From positions 62,001 to 126,000 of the forward strand of contig JBDVXK010000024.1 of assembly GCA_039964455.1 (NCBI GenBank): a stretch of 64,000 nucleotides of DNA, in the 5' to 3' direction. The position numbers and the translations under genes are program-made. The DNA is from CALJFL01 sp039964455 (GTDB taxonomy: Bacteria > Pseudomonadota > Gammaproteobacteria > Pseudomonadales > Halieaceae). The number at the start of each line of letters is the position of its first letter. The stretch's first letter is position 1. The notes under the pieces were generated by a model. The model made no database searches. It saw only the letters and a program-made list of their open reading frames with translations, and was not told the DNA's origin. Shown one piece after another: positions 25,980 to 35,328 of the stretch.

Positions 25980-26729
25980 CTAGCCCTCCTCTGCGGGAAC
26001 GGCCGGTGCGTCGGCTGCCACGGCTTCAGGCTGAGCGGGGGCCGCGGCTTCTGGCATCTCAAGAGATCTCTCGGGTACCGGGTTCAGGCTTTGCAGCTTC
26101 TGCTCCAGCATGGGAAGGCTGGCCTGCGGGGCCTCAGCGGCCGCGAGGTTGCGGGCACGGGTATAGGCTTCACGCGCTTCGGCTTCTTGCCCTAGCCCCA
26201 TCAGGATATCGCCCTTTGCTGCCTCATAAGACGCCTGGTAGGGATTGTCGCTGGCAGAGGCGAGTATGGACAAGGCCTGATCACTGTCACCGCTTGCGGC
26301 CAGAACGCGCGCCAGGCGCAGCTCGGTAACCCGGGCGATGTCGCTGCCTTTACCTGCCTTGGACAGCACCCAACGCAGTTCAGCCTCAGCTCTGGCAAGG
26401 TCATCATTTTCCACCGCCATGCGCGCCAGATGCAGGGCGGCAAATTGTGCGTAGGTGCTGCCCATGTGGGTCTGCTTGAGCTGATCGGCCAGCTCTATCA
26501 CTGCCGAGGCTTCAACCTCGCCCTGTTGGGCGCCGCTCATGGCCTGCAGCAAAGACTGGTAAAGATCCGAAGCCTCCTGTTGCTGAGTTTCGTCGTAGCT
26601 TTGCCACCCCTGCCAGCCAAAACCAGCCACCAGCGCGAGCACAATCGCAATAACCGTTGACCGGCCATTTTCTTGCCACCAGCGTTTAAGCGCCTCAACC
26701 TGTTCTTCTTCTGTGCCGTATGTATCCAC
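25980..26729 (-). CDS. yfgM: YfgM family membrane-anchored TPR protein
   Basis: A 249-residue protein with a short cytoplasmic N-terminus (EEEQVEALKRWWQENG), one membrane helix (about residues 20-37) and a periplasmic tetratricopeptide domain ending in a Pro/Ala-rich acidic tail. YfgM works with PpiD and the SecYEG translocon as a periplasmic chaperone. Its place between hisS and bamB supports the call. The Ala/Pro tail of about 30 residues is a lineage extension. Confidence 0.92.
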   Translation of the reverse strand: MDTYGTEEEQVEALKRWWQENGRSTVIAIVLALVAGFGWQGWQSYDETQQQEASDLYQSLLQAMSGAQQGEVEASAVIELADQLKQTHMGSTYAQFAALHLARMAVENDDLARAEAELRWVLSKAGKGSDIARVTELRLARVLAASGDSDQALSILASASDNPYQASYEAAKGDILMGLGQEAEAREAYTRARNLAAAEAPQASLPMLEQKLQSLNPVPERSLEMPEAAAPAQPEAVAADAPAVPAEEG

Positions 26730-26750
26730 GTTTCTCTGTTCCTTACACCA

Positions 26751-28028
26751 TTACTCGTTATCGACCAATGCGCTTTGCAAAGCGCTGGCCAGCTCATCCA
26801 CGGGAAGCGAGTGCTGCTCACTCTGCCCGCGCAGTGTTTTCAATGTTACACGGCCGGCAGCGACCTCATCTTCACCCCAGATTAGCGCTACCTGCGCGCC
26901 GCTCTTGTCTGCCTTTTTCATCTGGCTTTTAAAACTTCCGCCACCTACGTTTTGCACCAGCCGGATTCCCGGCATTGCGTCGCGCAGCGCTTCAGCATTG
27001 GCCAGCGCCGTCGGTGCCGCGCCCTCGCCTACTGCTACAACATACACATCCGCCGTGGTTCGATTGACTTCCTGCCCTAACTCAATCAGTAACAGGACAA
27101 GACGCTCCATACCCATGGCGAAACCAACCCCCGGCGTTGACTTGCCGCCCAGCTGTTCCACCAGACCATCGTAACGACCACCGGCACAGATGGTTCCCTG
27201 CGCACCAAGGCGGCTGGTCACCCACTCAAAAACCGTTTTGTTGTAGTAATCCAACCCCCGCACCAGGCGTGGGTTAACGACAAAGGGGACACCTGCAGCG
27301 CTTAGCAAAGCACACAGCTGATCGAAGTCTTCGCGGGACTCATCATCAAGGTAATCGGCCAGCGAGGGAGCAGAATCCAGAAGCGCCTGGGTATCGGCAT
27401 TTTTGCTGTCCAGAATACGCAGTGGGTTACTGTCCAGCCTGCGCTGGCTATCCTCATCCAGCGCCTCGCGGTGACTTTGCAGATAGTCCACCAATGCTGC
27501 TCGATAGTCCGCCCGGGCTTCACTGCTACCGATAGAATTAAGCTGCAACTCGACGCTGTCGCCCAGGCCCAGTTGTCGCCAAAGCCGCGCTGTAATAAGA
27601 ATAAGCTCGGCATCAATGTCTGGTGTGGCGATACCAAATGCCTCAGCGCCAATCTGGTGAAACTGGCGCTGCCTGCCTTTCTGCGGACGCTCGTAACGGA
27701 ACATGGGGCCCGCATACCACAGTCGCTGGCTGCCGGTAAGCAAGCCCTGCTGAATAACCGCCCTGACGCAGCCGGCAGTGCCTTCAGGGCGAAGACTCAG
27801 GCTGTCACCTTTGCGGTCATCAAAGCTGTACATCTCTTTTTCAATGATATCGGTCACCGCCCCGATGGAACGGGAGAAGAGCTCAGTTTGCTCAACAATC
27901 GGCATGCGGATTTCGCCGTAACCGTAGCTGGCCAGCAGGTCGGCAACCGTCTCCTCCAACAGCTGCCAGTAAGGTGTCTCATCCGGAAGAATGTCGTTCA
28001 TTCCTCGAATGGCTCTAAAATTACTCAC
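26751..28028 (-). CDS. hisS: Histidyl-tRNA synthetase
   Basis: A 425-residue class II synthetase that charges tRNA-His. Motifs include FRAIRGMNDILPDE at the N-terminus, RPEGTAGCVRA (motif 2 region), the HisA motif LVRGLDYYNKTVFEWV, and GGGRYDGL-like AGGRYDGLVEQLGG, then an anticodon-binding domain. The GTG at 28028 is chosen since GGGAG precedes it by five bases and the family N-terminus starts there; an in-frame start 23 codons earlier would add an atypical extension. Confidence 0.96.
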   Translation of the reverse strand: MSNFRAIRGMNDILPDETPYWQLLEETVADLLASYGYGEIRMPIVEQTELFSRSIGAVTDIIEKEMYSFDDRKGDSLSLRPEGTAGCVRAVIQQGLLTGSQRLWYAGPMFRYERPQKGRQRQFHQIGAEAFGIATPDIDAELILITARLWRQLGLGDSVELQLNSIGSSEARADYRAALVDYLQSHREALDEDSQRRLDSNPLRILDSKNADTQALLDSAPSLADYLDDESREDFDQLCALLSAAGVPFVVNPRLVRGLDYYNKTVFEWVTSRLGAQGTICAGGRYDGLVEQLGGKSTPGVGFAMGMERLVLLLIELGQEVNRTTADVYVVAVGEGAAPTALANAEALRDAMPGIRLVQNVGGGSFKSQMKKADKSGAQVALIWGEDEVAAGRVTLKTLRGQSEQHSLPVDELASALQSALVDNE

Positions 28029-28053
28029 GAATACTCCCGCTGGTCGACAAACT

Positions 28054-29184
28054 TCAGGCAGGGGCTTTGTGGATGAGATTCTCATCCGCCGCTGCACGTT
28101 CCTGTTCCAGCTGTGTGGCTCGCTGGCGAATCACCTCTTCCAGATGATCCACAAAATCCTGATTGCTGACTTTATGATCCGGCTCACCGCTGACATAAAT
28201 AAGATTGCTGGGGCTGGCGCCGGTCAAACCAACATCAGCTTCCTTGGCCTCGCCGGGGCCATTGACGATACAGCCAATTACCGCAACGTCCATGGGCGTG
28301 CGAATATCTTCCAGGCGCTGCTCCAGGGCATTCATGGTTCCGATCACATCGAAATTCTGCCGTGAGCAACTGGGACAGGCTATAAAGTTGATGCCATTGG
28401 TGCGCAGCTTCAGACTCTTGAGAATCTCAAAGCCAACCTTCACCTCTTCCACCGGATCGGCGGCCAGCGAAATACGGATGGTATCGCCTATGCCGTCCAT
28501 CAATAGCATGCCCAGTCCCACAGCTGACTTGACCGTGCCGCCGCGTAAACCACCGGCCTCGGTAATACCCAGGTGCAAGGGCTGATCGATTTTCTCGGCC
28601 AACAGGCGGTAGGCTGCAACAGCCATAAACACTTCCGACGCCTTCACACTGACTTTGAAGTCGGGGTAATCGAACTTGTCGAGAATATCGACGTGGTGCA
28701 TGGCGGATTCCACCAGCGCCTCAGCGGTAGGCTCACCGTACTTGCGCTGCAGGTCTTTGCCCAAGGAGCCCGCGTTAACACCGATGCGAATGGGGATACC
28801 CTTGTCCCTGGCGCTGTTGATGACTTCCCGAACCTTGTCATCACGGCCTATATTGCCCGGGTTGATGCGCAGGCAGTCGACACCATACTCGGCGACCTTG
28901 AGCGCAATCTTATGATCGAAGTGGATATCGGCGACCAGTGGTACCGCCACCTGTGCCCTGATTTCCCGGAACGCCTCGGCCGCGTCCATACTCGGCACCG
29001 AGATACGCACAATGTCGGCCCCGGCATCGGCGATCGCCTGCACCTGCGCAACAGTTGCGGCAACGTCGCAGGTTTCCGTGTTGGTCATGCTCTGCACGCT
29101 TATCGGTGCATCGCCGCCCACCGCCACATCGCCCACCATAATCTGGCGGCTGCGGCGACGTTTGATTGGCGACTCAACTTTCAT
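28054..29184 (-). CDS. ispG: 4-hydroxy-3-methylbut-2-enyl diphosphate synthase IspG
   Basis: A 376-residue [4Fe-4S] enzyme of the MEP isoprenoid pathway. It reductively opens methylerythritol cyclodiphosphate. The three cluster Cys are visible in FIACPSCSRQ and VIGCIVNGPGEA, with the TIM-barrel start QIMVGDVAVGGDAPISVQSM. Located between rodZ and hisS, the usual order. Confidence 0.97.
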   Translation of the reverse strand: MKVESPIKRRRSRQIMVGDVAVGGDAPISVQSMTNTETCDVAATVAQVQAIADAGADIVRISVPSMDAAEAFREIRAQVAVPLVADIHFDHKIALKVAEYGVDCLRINPGNIGRDDKVREVINSARDKGIPIRIGVNAGSLGKDLQRKYGEPTAEALVESAMHHVDILDKFDYPDFKVSVKASEVFMAVAAYRLLAEKIDQPLHLGITEAGGLRGGTVKSAVGLGMLLMDGIGDTIRISLAADPVEEVKVGFEILKSLKLRTNGINFIACPSCSRQNFDVIGTMNALEQRLEDIRTPMDVAVIGCIVNGPGEAKEADVGLTGASPSNLIYVSGEPDHKVSNQDFVDHLEEVIRQRATQLEQERAAADENLIHKAPA

Positions 29185-29186
29185 CG

Positions 29187-29690
29187 TTAACCTTCAAGAT
29201 CTCTGGCCAGCGCCTCTACAGCACCGGAGGAAGATGGTTGCACTGGCAGTGGCTGCTGTATTTCTGCAGTGTTACTGGTTGAAGCCTCACCCTGCCCTGT
29301 TTGCCACCACCATAAGCCCGCGATCAGCAGAGCCAGTACCACCAGCCCAACAACGATCCCAACACCGGTGCGCTGCAACTGCAGCGGCTCGGTAATCACT
29401 CGCTTGCCCCTGCCGCCCTCAACAGCGCCGCCGGTGAGCATTTCAAAAGCCGTGATCAATTCTTCTTCGTCCAGCTGTAACAACTTGCCGTAGGCGCGGA
29501 TATAACCGCGGGCGAAGGCTGGACTGCGCAAAGCCTCGTAATCATCACGCTCAATCATCGCCACATACCGTGGTAACCAGTTCAATCGTTCTGCAGCCTC
29601 GGTATCAGACATTTCCTGCGCTTCTCGCGCGGCACGCAGCAGGGCTCCCGGTGATAGCGCCACAAAATCAAGCTGCTCTGCGCTTTCCAT
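29187..29690 (-). CDS. rodZ: RodZ-like HTH membrane protein (short form)
   Basis: A 167-residue protein with a RodZ-type N-terminal helix-turn-helix (LSPGALLRAAREAQEMSDTEAAERLNW, then IERDDYEALRSPAFARGYIRAYGKLL), a basic stretch and one membrane helix (about residues 110-132). Only about 35 residues follow the helix. Typical RodZ is about 330 residues with a periplasmic DUF4115 domain, missing here without sign of a frameshift: the stop is immediately followed by ispG. RodZ links MreB to the cell-wall elongation machinery. The ATG at 29690 follows GAGG; the reading frame extends further upstream into pilF but lacks family sequence. Confidence 0.85.
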   Translation of the reverse strand: MESAEQLDFVALSPGALLRAAREAQEMSDTEAAERLNWLPRYVAMIERDDYEALRSPAFARGYIRAYGKLLQLDEEELITAFEMLTGGAVEGGRGKRVITEPLQLQRTGVGIVVGLVVLALLIAGLWWWQTGQGEASTSNTAEIQQPLPVQPSSSGAVEALARDLEG

Positions 29691-29700
29691 GGATACCTCG

Positions 29701-30483
29701 TCAGCTACCGACAGTCGTGCGCTTGTAGGCTTGATACTCGGCAGAATCGGGATAGCGATTGCGCAGTGCCAGGGCATAGCTACTCTCCGCATCGCGATCG
29801 CCTTGCGCCCTTGCCAGCCTCACGCCCAACCACAGTCCGCGAGACGATTGCTGGGCCACCACTTTGCGATAACCAGAATAGTATTGTCCTGCTGTGTCAT
29901 AGTCCTTGGCGTCAAGGCGCAGCTGCGCAAGTTCCAATAACGCGATGCTGTTACGCCTATCCATTGCCAGCGCCCTGACAAACGCCTCTTCAGCGCCCTG
30001 GGGGTCAAACAACTGCACCCGGCACAAGCCCAGGTTAACGAAGGCCTGTGGGCGACCTGTGTACAGGGTATCTTTAACCACATAGCTCAGTTCAGCCTCG
30101 GCTTCCTTGTACCGCTCCTGGCTGAAAAGAAAGGCGGCATAGTTGTTACGCGCCCGGGAGAAATCCTTGTCGAGCTTAATTGCCTTCTTGAAATTTTCCT
30201 CGGCCAGTTCGGTTTCACCGGTACTCTGGTAAACCAGGGCAAAAGCTTCGTAGACCTCGGCATTCTTGTCGTCTATCTCAACGGCGATGGCGAGATTACG
30301 CTTGGCATCTTCCCAATTGCCCTCACCGATGTACTGCCGTGCCAGGGCAACGCGTTTTTGTTGCGCCTCTTTGGGCGAGGCATCATCGGTAAATACGCTC
30401 TCGGTAGTAGTGACACAGGCTGCCAGACCCGCCAACAGACTCACCGACACCAACAGCCGAACACACCTTTGCAGTTGCAGCAT
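29701..30483 (-). CDS. pilF: Type IV pilus biogenesis lipoprotein PilF (PilW)
   Basis: A 260-residue pilotin-like lipoprotein. A lipobox LAAC follows the signal, then come six or so tetratricopeptide repeats (for example AEVYEAFALVYQSTGETELA, RNNYAAFLFSQERYKEAE). PilF localises and assembles the PilQ secretin. The ATG at 30483 is preferred over a GTG two codons earlier because GGGG stands before it. The gene overlaps or abuts rlmN, the normal order. It agrees with the type IV pilin genes at 55-59 kb. Confidence 0.93.
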   Translation of the reverse strand: MLQLQRCVRLLVSVSLLAGLAACVTTTESVFTDDASPKEAQQKRVALARQYIGEGNWEDAKRNLAIAVEIDDKNAEVYEAFALVYQSTGETELAEENFKKAIKLDKDFSRARNNYAAFLFSQERYKEAEAELSYVVKDTLYTGRPQAFVNLGLCRVQLFDPQGAEEAFVRALAMDRRNSIALLELAQLRLDAKDYDTAGQYYSGYRKVVAQQSSRGLWLGVRLARAQGDRDAESSYALALRNRYPDSAEYQAYKRTTVGS

Positions 30484-30485
30484 AA

Positions 30486-31637
30486 TCACCCCGCCTGTAC
30501 CCCACTCTTTGCGTTGGCTTCACGGTAGCGCTCACTGCGCCGCGTACGATCCACCACCTGACCCACTAACTGACCACAGGCGGCATCGATATCGTCACCG
30601 CGAGTCGTCCGAACAGTGACAATATATCCTGCATCGACCAGCACTTGCCAGAACCGCGAAACAGCATTGCCGCTGGGCCGCTCATAGCCGGACTGGGGAA
30701 AGGGGTTGAATGGAATAAGATTTATCTTGCAGGGGAAATCAGCCAATAACGTGGCAAGCTCACGGGCCTGCTCTGGCTGGTCGTTAATCCCTGCCATCAG
30801 CGTGTACTCCACGGTCACCACTCGCTTTTTATCGCTTTGGGCATCGATATATTTACGACAGCTCTCCAGCAACACCGCGATCGGGTACTTGCGATTGATG
30901 GGCACCAGCTCATTGCGCAAAGCATCGTTGGGCGCGTGTAGCGACACCGCAAGCGACGCTTCACTCACTTCGCGCAGCCGATCCAATGCAGGCACCACAC
31001 CGGACGTGCTGAGGGTGACCTTGCGTTTGGATATCCCGTAAGCCAGGTCTTCCATCATCAGGTCCATGGATGCGACCACATTATCGAAATTCAACAGCGG
31101 TTCGCCCATGCCCATCATGACGACATTGGTGACCACACGTCCCTTACCCGCCTGAAAGGCACCGTAGGAGTCAATGGCCAGCCAAACCTGGCCAATGATC
31201 TCTGCGGCACTGAGGTCGCGCATGAAGCCCTGCTTGCCGGTACTGCAAAAACTGCAGTCCAGGCTACAACCCACCTGTGACGAAACACAGAGGGTGGCCC
31301 GATTACCATCGGGGATCAGAACAGTTTCTATCAGCCCACCACCACCAACCCGGATCGCCCACTTACGTGTTCCATCGTTAGAGTCGTGTTGGCTGACGAT
31401 CTCGGGCGGCCTTACTTCGGCGATAACTTGTAGCTTTTCGCGAAGCGCCTTGCCGAGATTCGTCATTTCCTCGATATCGCATACACCCTGGTGGTGTATC
31501 CACTTCAGCACCTGTTGCGCGCGGAACTTCTTCTCTCCCTGATCGAGAAAGAACTGCTCCATTTGCGCGCGCGTCAAACCCAGCAGATTTACCTTCGTCT
31601 GCGGACTATCACTACTGGTGGCGAGAACTGAGGACAT
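30486..31637 (-). CDS. rlmN: 23S rRNA/tRNA adenine-C2 methyltransferase RlmN
   Basis: A 383-residue radical-SAM methyltransferase that methylates A2503 of 23S rRNA and A37 of some tRNAs. The cluster motif CSLDCSFCSTG, the GMGEPLLNFDNV segment and the C-terminal LIPFNPFPQSGYERPS are conserved. It lies 12 bases after ndk in the operon. Confidence 0.97.
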   Translation of the reverse strand: MSSVLATSSDSPQTKVNLLGLTRAQMEQFFLDQGEKKFRAQQVLKWIHHQGVCDIEEMTNLGKALREKLQVIAEVRPPEIVSQHDSNDGTRKWAIRVGGGGLIETVLIPDGNRATLCVSSQVGCSLDCSFCSTGKQGFMRDLSAAEIIGQVWLAIDSYGAFQAGKGRVVTNVVMMGMGEPLLNFDNVVASMDLMMEDLAYGISKRKVTLSTSGVVPALDRLREVSEASLAVSLHAPNDALRNELVPINRKYPIAVLLESCRKYIDAQSDKKRVVTVEYTLMAGINDQPEQARELATLLADFPCKINLIPFNPFPQSGYERPSGNAVSRFWQVLVDAGYIVTVRTTRGDDIDAACGQLVGQVVDRTRRSERYREANAKSGVQAG

Positions 31638-31649
31638 TTGCGACAGAGA

Positions 31650-32078
31650 TCAGCCGCGCTCGCAAAGCTCACTGGCGTCGAAGAAATAGGCAATCTCGCG
31701 CGCAGCAGATTCTGCTGAATCGGAACCGTGTACAGCATTGGCATCAATCGACTCGGCGAAATCTGCGCGAATGGTTCCTTCATCGGCTTCCTGCGGGTTG
31801 GTTGCACCCATCAGATCACGGTTCTTCGCTACCGCGCCTTCACCTTCGAGCACCTGAACGACAACAGGACCAGAGGTCATGAATTCGATCAGTGCAGGAA
31901 AAAATGGACGCTCGCTGTGCTCGGCATAAAATCCGCCAGCCATTTCGTCGCTAAGGCGCAACATCTTGGCAGCCACAATCTGCAGGCCATTGGTCTCAAA
32001 CCGCGAGTAAATCTTGCCAACAACATTCTTGGCAACCGCATCGGGCTTGATAATTGAAAGGGTACGCTCTACAGCCAT
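31650..32078 (-). CDS. ndk: Nucleoside diphosphate kinase
   Basis: A 142-residue enzyme that transfers the gamma phosphate between nucleoside triphosphates and diphosphates. MAVERTLSIIKPDAV at the N-terminus, the VQVLEGEGAVAKNRDLMGATNP core and the phospho-His motif NAVHGSDS are visible. The ATG at 32078 follows GGAG; the frame runs upstream for 32 more codons without family sequence. It is the first gene of the operon that runs through to the truncated haemoglobin gene. Confidence 0.97.
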   Translation of the reverse strand: MAVERTLSIIKPDAVAKNVVGKIYSRFETNGLQIVAAKMLRLSDEMAGGFYAEHSERPFFPALIEFMTSGPVVVQVLEGEGAVAKNRDLMGATNPQEADEGTIRADFAESIDANAVHGSDSAESAAREIAYFFDASELCERG

Positions 32079-32173
32079 CGAACTATCTCCAGAAAACAAA
32101 AAATCAGGTGCACGCACCCCCGTCGCGCAGCGTTTTCGCCAGACGCAGAGAGATACATGCCAGAAGCGGCGCA

Positions 32174-32202
32174 ATTATACGGACTTTGGGCGTTGGTTTC
32201 AC
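32174..32202 (-). promoter_or_regulatory. Predicted sigma70 promoter of the ndk operon
   Basis: On the minus strand, a perfect TATAAT -10 (32174-32179) stands 17 bases from a GTGAAA -35 (32197-32202, four of six). The inferred leader of ndk is about 90 bases. Confidence 0.6.
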
Positions 32203-32302
32203 CCTATAATCCCGGTGCAGGGCAGTTTCTTTTGCTTTTAAATCAGCAACTTAGGTGGGTAGCTGAGAAATAGGGAAATTTCACGGACGGCGCGAACGCG
32301 CC

Positions 32303-32497
32303 TTATTCCAGCTCTTCGATCCAGGCCGCTTGAATTGCCTCGAGAATTTTCTCACCGCAACGGTCCGGGTCATCATCAAAATCGGCGAGTTGCATCACCC
32401 AATTGCGCAGATCAACGAAGTTCAGTGCCAGCGGATCGACATCAGGATGGGCTTCGCTGAGTTCAATAGCAATATCGTTAACGTCTGTCCAAAGCAT
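32303..32497 (-). CDS. iscX: Fe-S cluster assembly accessory protein IscX
   Basis: A 64-residue acidic protein that binds IscS and modulates iron delivery. The sequence LWTDVNDIAIELSEAHPDVDPL, FVDLRNWVMQL and the C-terminal KILEAIQAAWIEE match IscX over its whole length. It is the last gene of the ISC operon, and a small GC-rich hairpin (32289-32302) follows the stop. Confidence 0.96.
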   Translation of the reverse strand: MLWTDVNDIAIELSEAHPDVDPLALNFVDLRNWVMQLADFDDDPDRCGEKILEAIQAAWIEELE

Positions 32498-32532
32498 ACT
32501 AGTCTTCCTCCAGCAGGTTGGCGGGCACCGGG

Positions 32533-32871
32533 TCAGTGACGCTCGGAAACCATATTGATCGTGTAGCGGGGAATCTCTACCACCAGGTCTTCGTCGGCAA
32601 CAATGGCCTGACAGCTCAGGCGGGAATCAGGCTCAAGACCCCAGGCCATATCAAGGTAGTCATCCTCGAGTTCATCCGCCTCCTCCATGGAATCATAGCC
32701 CTCGCGCACAATGACGTGGCAGGTGGTACAGGCGCAGGACATCTCGCAGGCGTGTTCAATCTCTATGTTGTTGCGCAGCAAGGCTCGGCAGACGCTTTCG
32801 CCCGGCTCTGCCTCGACCACGGCCCCCTCGGGGCACAGGGTTTCGTTGGGCAATACCACTATACGGGTCAT
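32533..32871 (-). CDS. fdx: ISC-type [2Fe-2S] ferredoxin
   Basis: A 112-residue adrenodoxin-type ferredoxin that supplies electrons for Fe-S assembly. The cluster motif is CEMSCACTTC with a fourth Cys near the C-terminus (SRLSCQAIV). Start overlaps the hscA stop. Confidence 0.96.
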   Translation of the reverse strand: MTRIVVLPNETLCPEGAVVEAEPGESVCRALLRNNIEIEHACEMSCACTTCHVIVREGYDSMEEADELEDDYLDMAWGLEPDSRLSCQAIVADEDLVVEIPRYTINMVSERH

Positions 32872-34754
32872 TCTTTATCCTCTTCGTCCAGCTCATCCAG
32901 GGAGACTCCGGCCAGAGCCTGGCGAATACTGCGATCCATGCGCCGGGTCGCAAACGTTTCACTGGCCCGGCCCAGCGACTCTGTCGCCACGCGCAAGGCG
33001 TCAACATCTTCCTCGCGCAACTGCTGCCGCACTAAATCCATCTGCTGTGCCAATGACGCTCTCTCGTCGTCATTAAGTAACTGCTGTCCATCTGCCTGCA
33101 GAGCCGCATCAAGGCCCTCCAGCAACTGCTGCGCATCCAGACGCTGCTCGGCCAGCTTGCGGGCGAGCATATCCTCACTGGCATGGCTGTAAGAGGATTG
33201 CAGCATGGACGCTATCTCATCTTCCGCCAAACCAAAAGACGGCTTGACGGTGACGCTACTCTGGGCACCTGTTGTCTCTTCCACCGCAGACACGTTAAGT
33301 AGACCATCAGCATCCACCTGAAACGTCACCTTGATTCTTGCGGCTCCGGCTACCATGGGGGGAATACCCCGCAGCTCGAAGCGTGACAGGGACCGGCAGT
33401 CGTCAACAAGCTCGCGCTCACCCTGCACGACATGCACAGCGAGCGCAGTCTGGCCATCTTTGTAGGTCGTGAACTCCTGTGCCCGGGCAACAGGAATAGT
33501 GGTATTGCGAGGTACAATTTTTTCTACCAGCCCACCCATGGTCTCCAGGCCCAGCGACAGGGGGATGACGTCAAGTAGCAACAGGTCACCCTCTGCCCGA
33601 TTACCCACCAGGATATCTGCCTGCTGCGCCGCCCCGATAGCCACAACCTGGTCCGGGTCAATATTCAGCAAGGGTTCACGGCCAAAAAGCTCAGCTACGG
33701 CCTCCCTGACCAGCGGCACTCGTGTCGAGCCACCCACCATCACCACGTTGCCTATTTCAGTCGCGTCCAGGCCTGCGTCTCTCAGGCAACGTCGACAGGC
33801 CAGTAATGTGCGCTTCACCAGCGTTTGAATCAGTTCCTCAAAACCAGTCCGGTTGAGCTCCAGTGGTGGCGCACCGGCAAGGATATCAGCCAGCTCAAAT
33901 GTCACCGACTGTGTGTCAGACAGCTGCTCTTTAACACTGCGGGCCAACGCCGATAGTTGTCGGGCAACACTGGCTGTTGGCGCACCTGCCCCGCTCTTCT
34001 GCAGAATCCAGCTGACCAGCGCGGCATCAAAATCGTCGCCACCCAAGGCCGTATCTCCGCCTGTGGCAAGTACTTCAAAAACACCGCGATGCAGACGCAA
34101 TATGGAAATATCAAACGTACCACCGCCCAGATCGAAGACCGCGATAACGCCCTCCTCTGCTGAATCCAGACCGTAGGCAACGGCGGCAGCAGTAGGCTCG
34201 TTGAGCAATCGCAATACCGGAAGACCGGCAAGTGTGGCGGCGTCCTTAGTCGCCTGGCGCTGGGCTTCATCAAAATAGGCGGGCACGGTGATTACGGCAC
34301 CTTCAACACTGGCATCCAGCGTTTTCTCGGCCCGCTCCCGCAAGGTGCGCAGAATATCAGCGGAGGCCTGAACCGGACTTACAGGCCCCGACTGTGTCTG
34401 AAAACTGATCATGCCATCCTCGGCACCAGCAAGTTCGTAGTGCGCACGGCGAACATCCTCGGCGGCATCGTCGCGACCGCGACCCATGAAGCGCTTGACC
34501 GACATCAGGGTATCGGCGGGGTGTAATGGCGCCAACTCCCTGGCTGCAGCACCCACAAGTACCTGGCCCGGGTCACTGTAATTGACTACCGATGGCAGCA
34601 TTACCTCCCCGCCCTCATCCGGCAGCGCCGCCGCACGACCACCTCGCACTGTGGCTACCAGCGAATTGGTCGTGCCTAGATCAATACCCACCGCCCGTTT
34701 TACCGAGTGCGGTAAGGGAGACTGACCCGGTTCTGCAATTTGTAACAATGCCAT
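32868..34754 (-). CDS. hscA: Fe-S protein assembly chaperone HscA
   Basis: A 628-residue Hsp70 dedicated to Fe-S assembly. It has GIDLGTTNSLVATV, the AVITVPAYFDEAQRQATKDA and VFDLGGGTFDIS phosphate loops, and a shortened C-terminal lid ending near FATRRMDRSIRQALAG, as in HscA rather than DnaK. It recognises the LPPVK motif of IscU, which is present in this window's IscU. Confidence 0.97.
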   Translation of the reverse strand: MALLQIAEPGQSPLPHSVKRAVGIDLGTTNSLVATVRGGRAAALPDEGGEVMLPSVVNYSDPGQVLVGAAARELAPLHPADTLMSVKRFMGRGRDDAAEDVRRAHYELAGAEDGMISFQTQSGPVSPVQASADILRTLRERAEKTLDASVEGAVITVPAYFDEAQRQATKDAATLAGLPVLRLLNEPTAAAVAYGLDSAEEGVIAVFDLGGGTFDISILRLHRGVFEVLATGGDTALGGDDFDAALVSWILQKSGAGAPTASVARQLSALARSVKEQLSDTQSVTFELADILAGAPPLELNRTGFEELIQTLVKRTLLACRRCLRDAGLDATEIGNVVMVGGSTRVPLVREAVAELFGREPLLNIDPDQVVAIGAAQQADILVGNRAEGDLLLLDVIPLSLGLETMGGLVEKIVPRNTTIPVARAQEFTTYKDGQTALAVHVVQGERELVDDCRSLSRFELRGIPPMVAGAARIKVTFQVDADGLLNVSAVEETTGAQSSVTVKPSFGLAEDEIASMLQSSYSHASEDMLARKLAEQRLDAQQLLEGLDAALQADGQQLLNDDERASLAQQMDLVRQQLREEDVDALRVATESLGRASETFATRRMDRSIRQALAGVSLDELDEEDKE

Positions 34755-34762
34755 GGCTTACC

Positions 34763-35305
34763 CTAGTGGCCTTCCAGCAGGTCGGATTCAACCTGCTCCG
34801 CCTCTACCAATAATTTTCCCAGGTACTGCATTTTCACACAGGCGCTGGCGGCCGCACGCAGATCCGCAGCCTCGTAGGCGACCACAAATTCGCCCTGATG
34901 AAGTTTGATATCGCCAGCAAGTTCTGTCAGCAAGTGTTCCAATACGGTCTCCCTGTCGACTAAGCCTGGCAGCGATTCCAGCTTCTCACGCAGCTCCATT
35001 TGCTCTATCAGGAAGCCACCATCGATCTGCTCCCTGGCGACATCCTCGGCCGAAAGACCCGCTAATTCCAGCAGATAAAGCGCACGAGAGAGGGGTTGTT
35101 TCAGCGTATTGTAGGCCTGATTAACGAGGCCAGAGTACTGCACTGCGAGGCGCTGCTCCTGCGCCGTACCACCGGCAAAGCGGTCGGGATGAAGTTCTCG
35201 CTGTAGCTGCCGGTAGCGCTCGCCAAGCACAGTGGAGTCAACCGTGAAGCCCTGCGGAAGATCGAATAGTTCGAAGTAAGTCTGGGAGAAATCAGGATAG
35301 GGCAT
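34763..35305 (-). CDS. hscB: Fe-S assembly co-chaperone HscB
   Basis: A 180-residue J-domain protein that delivers IscU to HscA. The J domain is at the N-terminus (YFELFDLPQGF, then ELHPDRF with the HPD motif), followed by the three-helix IscU-binding domain (LLELAGLSAEDV, EQMELREKLES). The ATG at 35305 fits the family start; the upstream extension overlaps iscA. The ribosome site is weak. Confidence 0.93.
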   Translation of the reverse strand: MPYPDFSQTYFELFDLPQGFTVDSTVLGERYRQLQRELHPDRFAGGTAQEQRLAVQYSGLVNQAYNTLKQPLSRALYLLELAGLSAEDVAREQIDGGFLIEQMELREKLESLPGLVDRETVLEHLLTELAGDIKLHQGEFVVAYEAADLRAAASACVKMQYLGKLLVEAEQVESDLLEGH

Positions 35306-35328
35306 GTCGGGTGAAGGCAGCGCCGTGC

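Noticed and set aside
28573..29190. A 205-codon frame antisense to ispG
   Set aside because: Shadow of ispG; His-rich composition follows from ispG codons.
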